Assembly (NCBI GenBank): GCA_934755305.1
Contig: CAKVLD010000006.1
Span: 1 to 64,000, forward strand
Direction: 5' to 3'
DNA length: 64,000 nt
Origin: an uncultured Clostridium sp.
GTDB taxonomy: Bacteria; Bacillota; Clostridia; Clostridiales; Clostridiaceae
Position 1 is the stretch's first letter, and each line of letters starts with the position of its first letter. This document shows, piece after piece, positions 29,655-39,527 of this stretch. The translations under genes were made by a program, and so were the position numbers. Below the pieces are notes generated by a model, which saw only the letters and a program-made list of their open reading frames with translations, was not told where the DNA came from and did not search any database.

Positions 29655-30527
29655 CTAAAGATTATTTACAGCATTTCTTATTTCGTCTCTCATTCTTATT
29701 GATTCTTCTCTTGCACATATAGCAAAATCAGTATCAGGTCTATTTTGCTTTTTATAAGCTAGTAATATTCCTCTTGAAGAATTAACTACTCCCCCATTAC
29801 CATTATTTAAGTACATAGCAACATCTTCAGCTTTTCCACCTTGTGCTCCATAACCAGGTATTAAGAAGAACATAGAGTTAAATCTTTTTCTTAATGCTTT
29901 TCCCTCTTCAACATGAGTACATCCTATAACTCCACCTAATGGATGATATCCACAGTCAGAAACCAAATCTTTTCCCATTTCCATAAGTCTATCTCCAACT
30001 ACATGATAAACCTTATCTCCTGAAATAGTGTCTAAGTATTCTATATCTTCTGCACCTTTATTTGAAGTTCTAACTAAACTGAATATACCTTTTTTTCCTG
30101 TTTCTAAATATGGCATATATGGTTCTATACTATCCATACCCATATAAGGACTTAAAGTTATGAAATCCGCCTCAAAATCCCCTTCAAAATGAGCTTTTGC
30201 ATACATTTTTGCTGTAGCTGCTATATCTCCTCTTTTTATATCTGCAACTATAATTGCATCTTTTTCTCTTAATATATCAAGTGTTCTCTTATAAGCGCTC
30301 ATACCTGATAATCCTAAAGATTCATAATAAGCTATTTGAACCTTGAAACATGCTGCAATATCATGAGTTTGTTCTATTATTTGTCTATTAAATTCAACTA
30401 TAGCATCTTCATCTGATCTTCCATTTTTTATAAAATCAGGTACATAATCTATTGAAGTGTCTAAACCTACACAAACTACTCCTCTTTCTTCTACTCTATC
30501 ATATAATTTATCCATTATTGTCTTCAT
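29655..30527 (-). CDS. pyrF: Orotidine 5'-phosphate decarboxylase (type 2)
   Basis: Decarboxylates OMP to UMP, the last step of the pathway. At 290 residues it belongs to the longer type 2 form. GLDTSIDYVPDF (about residues 21-32) and the catalytic DIKRGDIAATAKMYA (about 96-110, Lys and Asp present) are visible, with GYGAQGG near residue 224 for phosphate binding. AGGAGG precedes the ATG. Confidence 0.95.
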   Translation of the reverse strand: MKTIMDKLYDRVEERGVVCVGLDTSIDYVPDFIKNGRSDEDAIVEFNRQIIEQTHDIAACFKVQIAYYESLGLSGMSAYKRTLDILREKDAIIVADIKRGDIAATAKMYAKAHFEGDFEADFITLSPYMGMDSIEPYMPYLETGKKGIFSLVRTSNKGAEDIEYLDTISGDKVYHVVGDRLMEMGKDLVSDCGYHPLGGVIGCTHVEEGKALRKRFNSMFFLIPGYGAQGGKAEDVAMYLNNGNGGVVNSSRGILLAYKKQNRPDTDFAICAREESIRMRDEIRNAVNNL

Positions 30528-30541
30528 ACTAACCTAGCCTC

Positions 30542-31738
30542 CTATTTTTTATATACAACTTTTCCGCTCTTAATTGTCATTTCTATTTCACCATAAAACT
30601 CCATTCCTTCATATGGTGTATTTTTTCCTTTTGAAGCAAATTCACTTGAATTCACTTTTATTTTTTTATCTAAATCTACAAGTACTAAATCTCCTTCTGT
30701 ACCTATATTTATGCTTCCTTTATTCATTCCTAACATCTTAGCAGGGTTTTTACTCATAATTTCACTTAACCTTTGAAGTGAAATTACTCCTCCCTTAACT
30801 AAAGTTGTATAACATATAGGAAATGCTGTTTCTAAACCAACCATTCCTGGAGAACCATTTTTCTTATCCTCTGCTGTATGTGGTGCATGATCTGTTCCTA
30901 TTGAATCTACAAATCCATTCTTTATTGCATAGTGTAAATATTCTACATCTTCCTTTTCTCTTATAGGTGGATTTACTCTATAATCATTTACGTCTCTAGT
31001 TAAGAAAATATGATGCGGTGTTACTTCACATGTTACATTAGCTCCTTTAAGCTTTGCATCAATTATAGCTTCCATAGACTTCTTAGTAGAAACATGACAC
31101 ATATGTAGCCTACCACCTGTATATTTAGCCATTTCCAAATCTCTTACAGTCATTAAATCTTCTGCAAATCTCATATCTATCTTCGAAAATTCTGGGCTTT
31201 CTGCATGAGACATTAATATCCATCCAGTTTCCTTTGTCTTCATTAAAGCTTCATACATAGTTTTATTATCATGAACACCTATACCATCATCTGATATAGC
31301 TTTAATTCCTTTATCATCTTTTAATAAATCTAGATGCTCTAAAGTTTTTCCATCAAATCCTTTAGTTACAGATACACATTGATGCAAATCTACTAATCCT
31401 ACTTCTTTTCCTTTATTTCTTACATATTCTAAAGTTTCTTTATCTGAAACTATTGGCTTAGTATTTGCCATTAAACAAACTCCTGTAAAGCCACCTCTTA
31501 CAGCTGCACATGAACCTGTTTCTATATCCTCTTTCCAAGTTAATCCTGGATCTCTAAAATGAGTATGAGTATCTATAAATGAAGGCATTAAAGTTAATCC
31601 CTTAGCCTTAATAATTTCTACTCCATCTTTATTAATTTCCTTCGAAACTTCTTTAATTAAGCCACTTTCTATATATACATCTGCAAAAGTATCTTGACTT
31701 ACATCTACTATTCTTGCACCTTTAATTAATAGATTCAT
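30542..31738 (-). CDS. pyrC: Dihydroorotase (class I)
   Basis: Zinc enzyme that cyclises carbamoyl-aspartate to dihydroorotate. The 398-residue amidohydrolase has the HTHFRDPG metal motif (about residues 57-64), further histidines in MSHAES and HVSTKKS, and the catalytic Asp in GTDHAPHT (about 299-306). Its length and motifs fit class I, as in Gram-positives. It lies 16 bp after pyrI. Confidence 0.95.
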   Translation of the reverse strand: MNLLIKGARIVDVSQDTFADVYIESGLIKEVSKEINKDGVEIIKAKGLTLMPSFIDTHTHFRDPGLTWKEDIETGSCAAVRGGFTGVCLMANTKPIVSDKETLEYVRNKGKEVGLVDLHQCVSVTKGFDGKTLEHLDLLKDDKGIKAISDDGIGVHDNKTMYEALMKTKETGWILMSHAESPEFSKIDMRFAEDLMTVRDLEMAKYTGGRLHMCHVSTKKSMEAIIDAKLKGANVTCEVTPHHIFLTRDVNDYRVNPPIREKEDVEYLHYAIKNGFVDSIGTDHAPHTAEDKKNGSPGMVGLETAFPICYTTLVKGGVISLQRLSEIMSKNPAKMLGMNKGSINIGTEGDLVLVDLDKKIKVNSSEFASKGKNTPYEGMEFYGEIEMTIKSGKVVYKK

Positions 31739-31754
31739 TTAATAAACACCACCT

Positions 31755-32189
31755 TTAAACTTCTGAAAGCTTTGTAATTTCATCGCAATATTCACATCTA
31801 TATGTTCCTTGCTCTCTATCCATTAATATAAATGAATGTGGCACATATTTCTCTGTTTGCGTAATACATCTTACATTTTCACATCTAATTATATTTTTAA
31901 CTTTACTAGGTAGTTCTGGTTTAACCTTGGTTACAACACCATCTCTTACTTCATCAATTGTTATAGATGGAGACATAAGAGCAAGTGTTGTATAATCTAT
32001 TCCTTCCCAGTTATCTATTTCTATTTTTATTATATCCTTCTGGCCAAGTTTCTTACTTTCTGCATTCATTATTAATGCTACTCTATTAGATAAGTTTTCT
32101 AACTTAAGATGTTTAAATATCTTAACTCCCATACCTGCTTGAATATGATCTATTACTAAGCCATTTCTTATACTAGTTATTTCCAACAT
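31755..32189 (-). CDS. pyrI: Aspartate carbamoyltransferase regulatory subunit
   Basis: The 144-residue subunit has an N-terminal nucleotide-binding half ([13 protein letters not shown], about residues 14-26) and a C-terminal zinc site with four cysteines (CENVRC and CEYC). In the family it makes ATCase respond to nucleotide effectors, so this pathway is probably feedback-controlled as well as attenuated. Its ATG follows the pyrB stop directly, and its ribosome site (GGGGGTGG) lies inside the pyrB end, so translation is coupled. Confidence 0.93.
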   Translation of the reverse strand: MLEITSIRNGLVIDHIQAGMGVKIFKHLKLENLSNRVALIMNAESKKLGQKDIIKIEIDNWEGIDYTTLALMSPSITIDEVRDGVVTKVKPELPSKVKNIIRCENVRCITQTEKYVPHSFILMDREQGTYRCEYCDEITKLSEV

Positions 32190-33110
32190 TTATACCACCC
32201 CCAAAAGTTTGCACATTAATGCCATTCTTGCATACATTCCATATTCAGCTTGCTTAAAATATGCTGCTCTACTATCTTCGTCTACTTCCATAGCTATTTC
32301 GTTTACTCTTGGTAGTGGATGCATAACTATCATATCTTTTTTAGCTTTAGTCATTTTCTCTGCATCTAGTATGTAACTATCTTTTAATCTTAAATATTCT
32401 TCTTCATTAAAGAATCTTTCTCTTTGAATCCTTGTCATATATAAAATATCCAATTCATCCATTACATCTTCTAATCTTTCAACTTCTTTAAATTCTATAT
32501 TTTTCTTTGCTATAAATTCTTCTTTTATATAACCTGGAACTTTTAACTCTTTTGGTGATATTAATATGAAGCTAGTACCTTCATATCTAGACATTGCTTT
32601 TATTAGAGAATGAACTGTTCTTCCATACTTTAAATCTCCGCAAATTCCAATTGTATGACCTCTAAGACCTTTTTTCATACATTCTATCGTTAATAAATCT
32701 GCTAAAGTTTGAGTTGGATGTTGATGTCCCCCATCTCCTGCATTTATCACTGGGACACTTGAATAGAGACTTGCAACCTTTGCCGAACCTTCCTTAGGAT
32801 GTCTAATAGCTATAATATCTGTATATATAGATACCATTTTTATTGTGTCAGCTAAAGACTCACCTTTTGAGGCTGAACTTGAATTTGGTTCCGAGAACCC
32901 CAATATTTTACCACCTAGTCTCATCATAGCTGCTTCAAAGCTAAATCTTGTTCTTGTACTAGGCTCATAGAAAAGTGTACCTAAAATTTTTCCATCGCAT
33001 ATTTTTGAAAACTTTTTAGGATTTGCTATTATTTGATGTGCTAATTCAAAAATTTGATCTAATTCCTCAACAGAAAAATCCATTGGGTCTATTAAATGTT
33101 TATTTATCAT
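32190..33110 (-). CDS. pyrB: Aspartate carbamoyltransferase catalytic subunit
   Basis: Condenses carbamoyl-phosphate with aspartate, the first committed step. The 306-residue protein has the carbamoyl-phosphate motif [13 protein letters not shown] (about residues 47-59), the 80s loop [12 protein letters not shown] (about 77-88), HPTQTLAD (about 131-138) and the aspartate loop MTRIQRERF. It opens the operon. AAGGAG precedes the ATG and overlaps a second PyrR-like hairpin. Confidence 0.96.
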   Translation of the reverse strand: MINKHLIDPMDFSVEELDQIFELAHQIIANPKKFSKICDGKILGTLFYEPSTRTRFSFEAAMMRLGGKILGFSEPNSSSASKGESLADTIKMVSIYTDIIAIRHPKEGSAKVASLYSSVPVINAGDGGHQHPTQTLADLLTIECMKKGLRGHTIGICGDLKYGRTVHSLIKAMSRYEGTSFILISPKELKVPGYIKEEFIAKKNIEFKEVERLEDVMDELDILYMTRIQRERFFNEEEYLRLKDSYILDAEKMTKAKKDMIVMHPLPRVNEIAMEVDEDSRAAYFKQAEYGMYARMALMCKLLGVV

Positions 33111-33121
33111 TTTACTATCAC

Positions 33122-33315
33122 TCCTTCTTAACTTCTCTGAGCTAAACTTAAAGGGAATTATATTTAATATTTTGTATTAAAAAAAGCGCCTTCACTAAAG
33201 GAAGACGCAATAATCCTAGTTTGCTTATACTTAAAACTTCCTTATTGATTTCTCTGAATCAAGTTAAAGGTATTTTTCTTTTGTTAAGAATACCACCTAA
33301 ATACATTATTGTCAA
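33122..33315 (-). promoter_or_regulatory. Promoter and PyrR-type attenuator of the pyr operon
   Basis: TTGACA (33310-33315) abuts the stop codon of the upstream gene; 17 bp later is TATTCT (33287-33292). The leader has CCTTTAACTT, a PyrR hairpin GATTCAGAGAAATC (33247-33260) whose CAGAGA loop equals the Bacillus consensus loop, AAGGAAG, and a terminator GCGTCTTC..GAAGGCGC plus T-run (33185-33208). A second CAGAGA-loop hairpin (33131-33143) lies just before the pyrB ribosome site, which suggests added control of translation. Confidence 0.87.
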
Positions 33316-35157
33316 CTAATTTATATATCCACCGTTTTTACTACTACTAATCATAGTTAATGTATTATTAATAGCCTCCACCACATCTTTATAACTTTGA
33401 TAAACCTTGATTTTTATATGATTGCTATCTAAATCATATTCTTCTAACTTTCCATATAAATATTTATGTCCTAAAAGCATATTATTTAATATCAAATTAT
33501 TTTCCCTAGAAATATATCCAATTACATATCCTTTTTCTCCAGCTACCTTTATAGCTCTATCATCATAAGGATTATTTTCTTCTCTTTGCAAATAAAAAAT
33601 TCTGCTATCCTCAATCTCTACATCTAAATATTCTTTTTGCCTAAACTGAACTCCAGATATTTCAGTAGTTACTAAATAAACATCTTCTATATGTTCTTCT
33701 ATTCTCAACTTATCTATATTTATAAATTCTACTTTTCCTTTATCATCGCTATATATAAGTTTTTCAAAACGTTTTTTTAGTTTTTCATTTACCTCTTTTT
33801 TATAAGCTTCTTTTATTATATTTATTTCTTTTTCTGATAATTTACTTTTATATCTTCGTAAAGTTCTTATAGATTCATCTCTTATCTGATTCATATTGGC
33901 AAATATACCTTTTAAAGCAATATTCTTTCCTTCAGGATAAAAATGTCTGCATGAATTTACTATTAAATCAAATAATAAATATTCTGTATTTTCTTCAACA
34001 AACTCAATAGTATCTATATCTTGAATATTATTAGTTAAACTTTTTATATCAAACTTCTTATTAAAAAACTTTAATACTTTTAATTTATCTTCCATTTCTC
34101 CTTCTTGCAACAAATAAGATAATACATTAATATCTTTGTAATCTTTTTCTAAGTAATGTTTAAGATCAGAAAAACTTAATTTAAAGTTATAATAATCCGC
34201 TATATCTACTATGGCACAACTTTCCTCTTCTCCATTAAGTACTGCATTTTCATATATATTAGGCCAAATTCCTTTTAATAAAATATTATCTGCATCTCTT
34301 TGTAATTTATTTTTTTCTTTTATGTCACTATCTAAAATAGATTCTTTTATCAGTACAACTGAATATAAACACTTTATAGTTCTGCCCTTACTACTTACAA
34401 CCTTCAAATATTTATTTATAAAATTATAGTTATCATCAGTCAAATTATTTTCTTCTAAATACCTATACACAAAAAGTGCCAAACTATCTAAATCTTTTTT
34501 ATTTATGTTATAATCCAAATAACTCTCTAAATCCATATTATTCATAATATATTTTATTAATATATCACCACATTCATCATCATTATATCCTTCACTTACC
34601 ATATATTTAATCATATCCATATTCATGAATTCTATACTACTAAAAGCAAACAGTTTTACTTTTCCCTTTGTTTTCTTTCCAAGTTCAAATAAGTATTCAG
34701 TACTCCACTCTAATCTTTTAAATATATTTCTCAAATAAAAAATATATTCTGAAGACTTAGAATACACATTAATAACTTCTTCTAACTTTTCATCCAATAA
34801 GTATTTTCCACCTAATATTAATCCAAGCTTTACTTCCATTGAATTATTACTTCTATATATTAAATCTTCTGTATATCTTTTTATCCATTTTTCATCTACT
34901 TGTTTTTCTTTCACTAATAATTTAATTTTATTTATTAAAGGCTCCATATAGTAAATTAATGATACTTTTTTAAATTTTATTTCTGTTATATCATCTTTTT
35001 TACTTTTCTCTATTAATTGTTCTATTATTTTATCACATAAGATTATTTGTTCCTTTATGGATAATTCCTCGTGTAAATATAGACATTTGATTTCTTCTTC
35101 TCCTGAACTGTAATCATAATATTTTCTTTTTTTAATCTGTTCAAAAATACTGTCCAT
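33316..35157 (-). CDS. HIRAN-domain protein of unknown function
   Basis: The 613-residue protein is mostly helical, with charged repeats that may form a HEAT-like solenoid over about residues 1-480, and a C-terminal HIRAN-type domain (about 500-590: VTTEISGVQFRQ, then LQREENNPYDDRAIKVAGEKGYVIGYISR). HIRAN domains bind DNA ends in SWI/SNF repair helicases, but no helicase is fused or adjacent. AGGAGGGAG precedes the ATG. Monocistronic; its end overlaps the edge of the pyr promoter. Confidence 0.68.
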   Translation of the reverse strand: MDSIFEQIKKRKYYDYSSGEEEIKCLYLHEELSIKEQIILCDKIIEQLIEKSKKDDITEIKFKKVSLIYYMEPLINKIKLLVKEKQVDEKWIKRYTEDLIYRSNNSMEVKLGLILGGKYLLDEKLEEVINVYSKSSEYIFYLRNIFKRLEWSTEYLFELGKKTKGKVKLFAFSSIEFMNMDMIKYMVSEGYNDDECGDILIKYIMNNMDLESYLDYNINKKDLDSLALFVYRYLEENNLTDDNYNFINKYLKVVSSKGRTIKCLYSVVLIKESILDSDIKEKNKLQRDADNILLKGIWPNIYENAVLNGEEESCAIVDIADYYNFKLSFSDLKHYLEKDYKDINVLSYLLQEGEMEDKLKVLKFFNKKFDIKSLTNNIQDIDTIEFVEENTEYLLFDLIVNSCRHFYPEGKNIALKGIFANMNQIRDESIRTLRRYKSKLSEKEINIIKEAYKKEVNEKLKKRFEKLIYSDDKGKVEFINIDKLRIEEHIEDVYLVTTEISGVQFRQKEYLDVEIEDSRIFYLQREENNPYDDRAIKVAGEKGYVIGYISRENNLILNNMLLGHKYLYGKLEEYDLDSNHIKIKVYQSYKDVVEAINNTLTMISSSKNGGYIN

Positions 35158-35221
35158 ATCTCCCTCCTTATTATGTATTAAAAGCCACCTAATACCATTA
35201 TAACCTTTATTATATTTTAAG

Positions 35222-35269
35222 AAAAGGGTATAGATTTTTTAATAAAATAATAAAATCTATACCTTTTTA
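35222..35269. terminator. Terminator of the small acidic gene
   Basis: Stem AAAAGGGTATAGATTTT / AAAATCTATACCTTTTT with a T-run. It lies downstream of the 45-codon gene on the minus strand and upstream of the HIRAN gene. Confidence 0.8.
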
Positions 35270-35290
35270 TTTCCTAAAATATGTTCTCAT

Positions 35291-35428
35291 TTATATATCT
35301 TTTCTCTTTTCCTTACTTTCCTCTGATTCATAAGAATCTATATCTTTAGAATCAAGATATATACTTTCTTCCATTTCTCCTTCTGTGCCTAATTCTATCA
35401 CTTTAGGTTGAATTTCAAAATCCATCAT
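35291..35428 (-). CDS. Small acidic protein, unknown function
   Basis: A 45-codon frame has an excellent AGGAGG ten bases before the ATG at 35428 and a strong terminator after it. The product begins MMDFEIQPKVIELGTEG and ends with a serine/glutamate/lysine-rich stretch. No membrane segment, signal or known motif is visible. It is too short for common gene-length cut-offs. It occupies most of the otherwise gene-free stretch between the HIRAN gene and the pectinase remnant. Confidence 0.6.
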   Translation of the reverse strand: MMDFEIQPKVIELGTEGEMEESIYLDSKDIDSYESEESKEKRKDI

Positions 35429-35582
35429 TAATATTGGGCCTCCTAAACTTGTTAAACGTAATTAACCAATATAATTTTGAGTAAAGAAAAATTTTATTCT
35501 ATAAGTTCACCTCTAAATTTTTTCTTTACATTTATATTCTTATATCTATTCATGTTCACTTACATATATTCTTTTTAAAATG

Positions 35583-35622
35583 CAAAAAAGGGATAGAATT
35601 TAAAACTTAAATTCTATCCCTT
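35583..35622 (-). terminator. Terminator of the pectinase gene remnant
   Basis: A 15-bp or longer stem (AAGGGATAGAATTT and complement) is followed on the minus strand by TTTTTT. It lies just after the last codon of the remnant. Confidence 0.85.
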
Positions 35623-35640
35623 AAAAATTAATGTATTCAA

Positions 35641-38600
35641 TTATTTATTTTTTTTACTTGCAAACATACCTGCTAAAGATATAAATCCCAAACCTAATAT
35701 TCCCAATGCACCAGCATCACCTGTCTTAGTTGCATTATTGTTTGTAGGATTGAATCCACCTTTATAATCATCATTTACTAATTCTGAAATTTCTTCATTA
35801 AATACTTTTTTATTATCTATTCCTGTATTCAAATCATTTACATCATCTTTATTATCTTTTATCATCTTGGTTATTCTTATTGTCTTGGTTGTCCTTATTA
35901 TCTTCTGAAGGAGTTACTAATTGCATATAATCTCCCCAAATTATATTGTTATCTAAATCTCTTTCAAATCCTGATGGCATTTCTGTACTCTTAAATGCTG
36001 ATGCTTCTAGAACTTTTTCACTTGCATTAGCTGATTTTGTTCCATCAAATAGATATACAGTATCACCATATGCCATAGAAGGAACTTCATCCTCATTATG
36101 TTCCTTAGTTTCATATGAATAAACATTTTTTAATGAATATAATAATTCAGCATTAGTATAGTAATCAAATCTAAAGTTCTTATCATTTTGTGTTGATACA
36201 GTATTTTCAACAACAACTGCTGGGTTACTATTACCATCTACACCATTTGAACCGTTATTAAATGATAAAGAATTCTTTAATGTATGTTTAACAGGAATAC
36301 CTTCTCCTCCTAGCTTAAACCCATTACCATCTCCACTAGTTTTAGTTCCATCTGTAAGAGTACCATTTCCGTAAGTTATACAATCTTCAATAAGTACTGG
36401 TGATATCCCACCAATTTCTAACTTAGAAAATAAGTCCCATCCATCATCACAGTTATTATGAGAAATACATTATCTAAATACATTTCCTTCACCACATGTA
36501 ATTTTAGCTGCAAATCCATCCGCATTATTCATAGCTACATCCATATTATCATATGAATCACATTTTAATATTAAATTATATGATGGCCATACTGATCTAT
36601 CAGCATTTGTATCTGTACTTATTTGTAATCCTGTATCACCATTCCTATATGTTTTAACTGCTTCTATAGTATTATAACTACCAGATAAAGATATACCATG
36701 TTTTGTATCTGCTGTATTACAAACATCAATACCATATACATGCCAATAATTACCCGCAATTGTAAAACCATCACAATTCTTTCCAAAATCAAATACTGGT
36801 CTTTCTCCATCATATGAAGTAAGAGTCTTCATCTTTTCTGATATACCTGAATTTGTTGAATCAATTTTAAGCGGTGATGTTAAATTATATACTCCACCTT
36901 TTACCTTTATAGTTTGTCCATCATTTGTATAAGTTAATGCAGTTTGAATATCTATTGGACTTTCTACTGTTCCATCTCCATTTTCTGTACCTGTTTGTGA
37001 TACAAATACATCTCCATCAGCTACACCATAGCTCTTATATGTTACATTATGGCTTACTTCTATTGGTTCACCTTCTGTTGTAGTATAAGTCACATCAAAT
37101 TTGTTATTCCCTTTTTCTAATGTAGTTGGAACTTTTAAAGAAGTATTTGCATTAATATCTCCAGAATAAAGTTCTTTATCTCCTTGTTTTACAGTAACTT
37201 TACCATTAACTGTAGAATTTAAATCCAAGTCATATTTAGAAGAACCTGTATTTTTAGCAGAATTCACCTTAATTGATGGTTTAACTTTTGCTTCTGGTTC
37301 TTTTTCTCCCACCGGATCAGTTGCTACATCTGATGTATGAAGTTCTATATTAGAAACTGTTATTCCAGCAACACGTGCAACAAAGAATCCTACATAAACA
37401 TTATCTTTATCTACTACTTCTAGTTGTTTTGGTCTATAATATGTTACTTCTTCACCATCATCTACACTTGCAATATATCCTGTATTTGTTTTCTTAAGTT
37501 TTAATTTATATTTAGCTGTACCATCATTAACAGGTCTATCTCCAAACTTATGTACATTTTCCATAACTATTTTACTACTTAAATCACTAGTTACACCATT
37601 TCTAAATACTGATTGTACCATTCCTTTGTAACCACCAACTAAGCACATATTTGAAGGAGCTACTGATATATCATTTTCAACACCTAAAGTATCTCTGACC
37701 ATTATACCAAATCCACATTGTTTATCTGGTTTTGCTTTTTCAAAATAGTTCACAGTTACATCTGCAGAAATTTCAAAGTTCTTAGACTTATCTATGGCAG
37801 TATAATAATAAGACATACCATTATTAGAGCCTGTAACCTTTCCTCCTGTAGCTGTACCTTCCTTATTACCGGCACTTAATATTACTGTTTTATTTTCTTT
37901 ATCTATTTGTATTTTATTATTTTCTTCTGATGTTGTAACTCCAAATTTAGTTGTATTCCAAACTACACTTTCAGCTTCATTATCTTTACTTACTACTGGC
38001 GAATTCACATCTGAAGTAGTTACTACATTTTTTTATACAATTCTAATTCAGCTTTCTTTTGAGATACATCCCATCCAGATAGAATATTTTCTATTGTATA
38101 TTGTGAAGCTTGTTCATCAGTTAGTACTCTTCTTGTATCGCTTGTTCTTGAACCTTTACCTGTGCTTCCATATTCATACATTCTATTATCTAAAGGTTGT
38201 ATCATAACACCTGCACAAGACATTTCAGTCCAACCTTCTGTCTTAATATGTGCACCCATTTCACAATTTTTATATATAACTGTTGAATTTACTGGTGTCT
38301 TTGCACTACTTGGATGCCAAGGTCTACCTAAATAAATACTTTCTTTTTCTTCTATGTTACTAGTCAACTTAGAATTTTGAATTAAAAATCCTTTATTCTC
38401 CTCTAAAGTACTTGGAGCTGCTACATATCCCTTTGGATCAATTCCTACTCTATCAATTGACTTAATTTCGCAATTATCAAATACTGCATTTGCTCCACCA
38501 AAGATGAAATCCACATCACCTTCTATATAACATCCATAATAATATTGATTATTTTTATTTGCATATAAAGTATCTTGATTACCTAATAATCTACAGGTAA

Positions 38601-39174
38601 CAAGCATACTTTTATTTGATTCATTTTTTAATGCAATAGCTTGTTTATTTTTCATAGAAGCATTAGCTTCTTCATCGAACTCGTTTGCTATTGTTAAATT
38701 AACAGCTGCAAAATTAGAAGCTGCTTCTGTTACAGTAACACTTGCAGAATTTGATGTTCCATATGTAAGAGTTCCATCTCCACCATCTTCTGTCCTCTTA
38801 ATAGTTCCTGATGCATCATCAAAAGTTATTACTGCCCCTTCTGAACTTTCTCCTACTAAAGTTACATTAGGTTTTGATATTTTTAACTTTTCTTTATATG
38901 TTCCATTTTTAATAAAAATCACTACATTCTTTGTATTTTCAGTTGGTATTGCATTTATTGCAGCTTCTACTGTTTTAAATGTTTTTATATTATCTACTAA
39001 AGCACCATCTTCACCTTGATAACTTCCATCTACCATCATATCTTTTTAAAGATTAACACCATTTTCATAAGTACTAGTAGACTTTTCTAAGGTTATTGCA
39101 CTAGTTTGAAGTATTGGCACTTGTGAAACTATAATTGTCGAAGCTATTAAGATTGATAGAAATTTCTTTTTCAT
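35641..39174 (-). pseudogene. Multidomain pectin methylesterase / pectate lyase surface protein, four lesions
   Basis: One ancestral frame of about 1,175 codons. Order: signal peptide (from 39174, RBS AGGAGA); CE8 pectin methylesterase (39039-38100) with GNQDTLYA, GDVDFIFGG and YLGRPW intact; a linker with LamG-like and FN3-like parts; PL9 pectate lyase beta-helix with catalytic-lysine motif NADGFAAKITCGEGN; DNKDNQ-rich spacer; TKTGD plus hydrophobic tail and KKNK, a weak sorting signal. Lesions: TAA at 39046-39048; one base lost in the T7 run 38028-38034; TAA at 36470-36472; one base gained in the T4 run 35857-35860. Confidence 0.88.
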
Positions 39175-39229
39175 TTTTGTCTCTCCTCTTCTAAATTGAA
39201 ATCCATTTTAATATGTATTCAAGCTTCTT

Positions 39230-39276
39230 TTTAAACGTTTTCTTGTTAATTATTGTACTATATTGTATACAATAAT
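39230..39276 (-). promoter_or_regulatory. Candidate operators: cre-like site and 9-bp inverted repeat
   Basis: AGAAAACGTTTAAA (minus strand, near 39230-39243) differs from the CcpA cre/LacI-type consensus at about two positions. Next to it, ATTATTGTA (39249-39257) and TACAATAAT (39268-39276) form a perfect 9-bp inverted repeat with a 10-bp spacer. Both lie 55-105 bp before the ATG, where catabolite or substrate control of a pectinase would be expected. Confidence 0.4.
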
Positions 39277-39489
39277 TTAATTACTTTTTTACCTTTTTAT
39301 ACAAAATTTATTATTATAATAATATTTTTTTCAATCTATAAAATCTAATCAAATATAGATTTTCAATTCTCTTTAAAGGTCCATCCCAAGCTTTTATGCC
39401 ATCTGCTAATATTCTTTTTATTTTTACATTCTTTTATTAATATTTTCTTCATTTGTATACAAGAACACTTTAGCATACTTTCAAAACAC

Positions 39490-39516
39490 AAAAAAGGACA
39501 GATTCTAATACTGTCC
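39490..39516 (-). terminator. Terminator of the beta-lactamase-like gene
   Basis: Stem GGACAG / CTGTCC (39496-39516) followed on the minus strand by a T6 run. Confidence 0.82.
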
Positions 39517-39527
39517 TCTAAGCTTTA

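Larger units (their letters stand above)
39175..39527 (-). other. Upstream region of the pectinase remnant
   Basis: A gene-free, AT-rich stretch between the pectinase start and the terminator of the beta-lactamase-like gene. It holds the two operator-like sequences described separately. I see no further structure. Confidence 0.5.

Noticed and set aside
36470..39048. Recoding or read-through of the in-frame TAA codons in the pectinase gene
   Set aside because: The same gene also has two indels, and TAA is a normal stop throughout the window, so decay explains it better.
39175..39527. Possible promoter -35/-10 pair inside the 9-bp inverted repeat
   Set aside because: TTGTAT and TACAAT are too close together to form a normal promoter.
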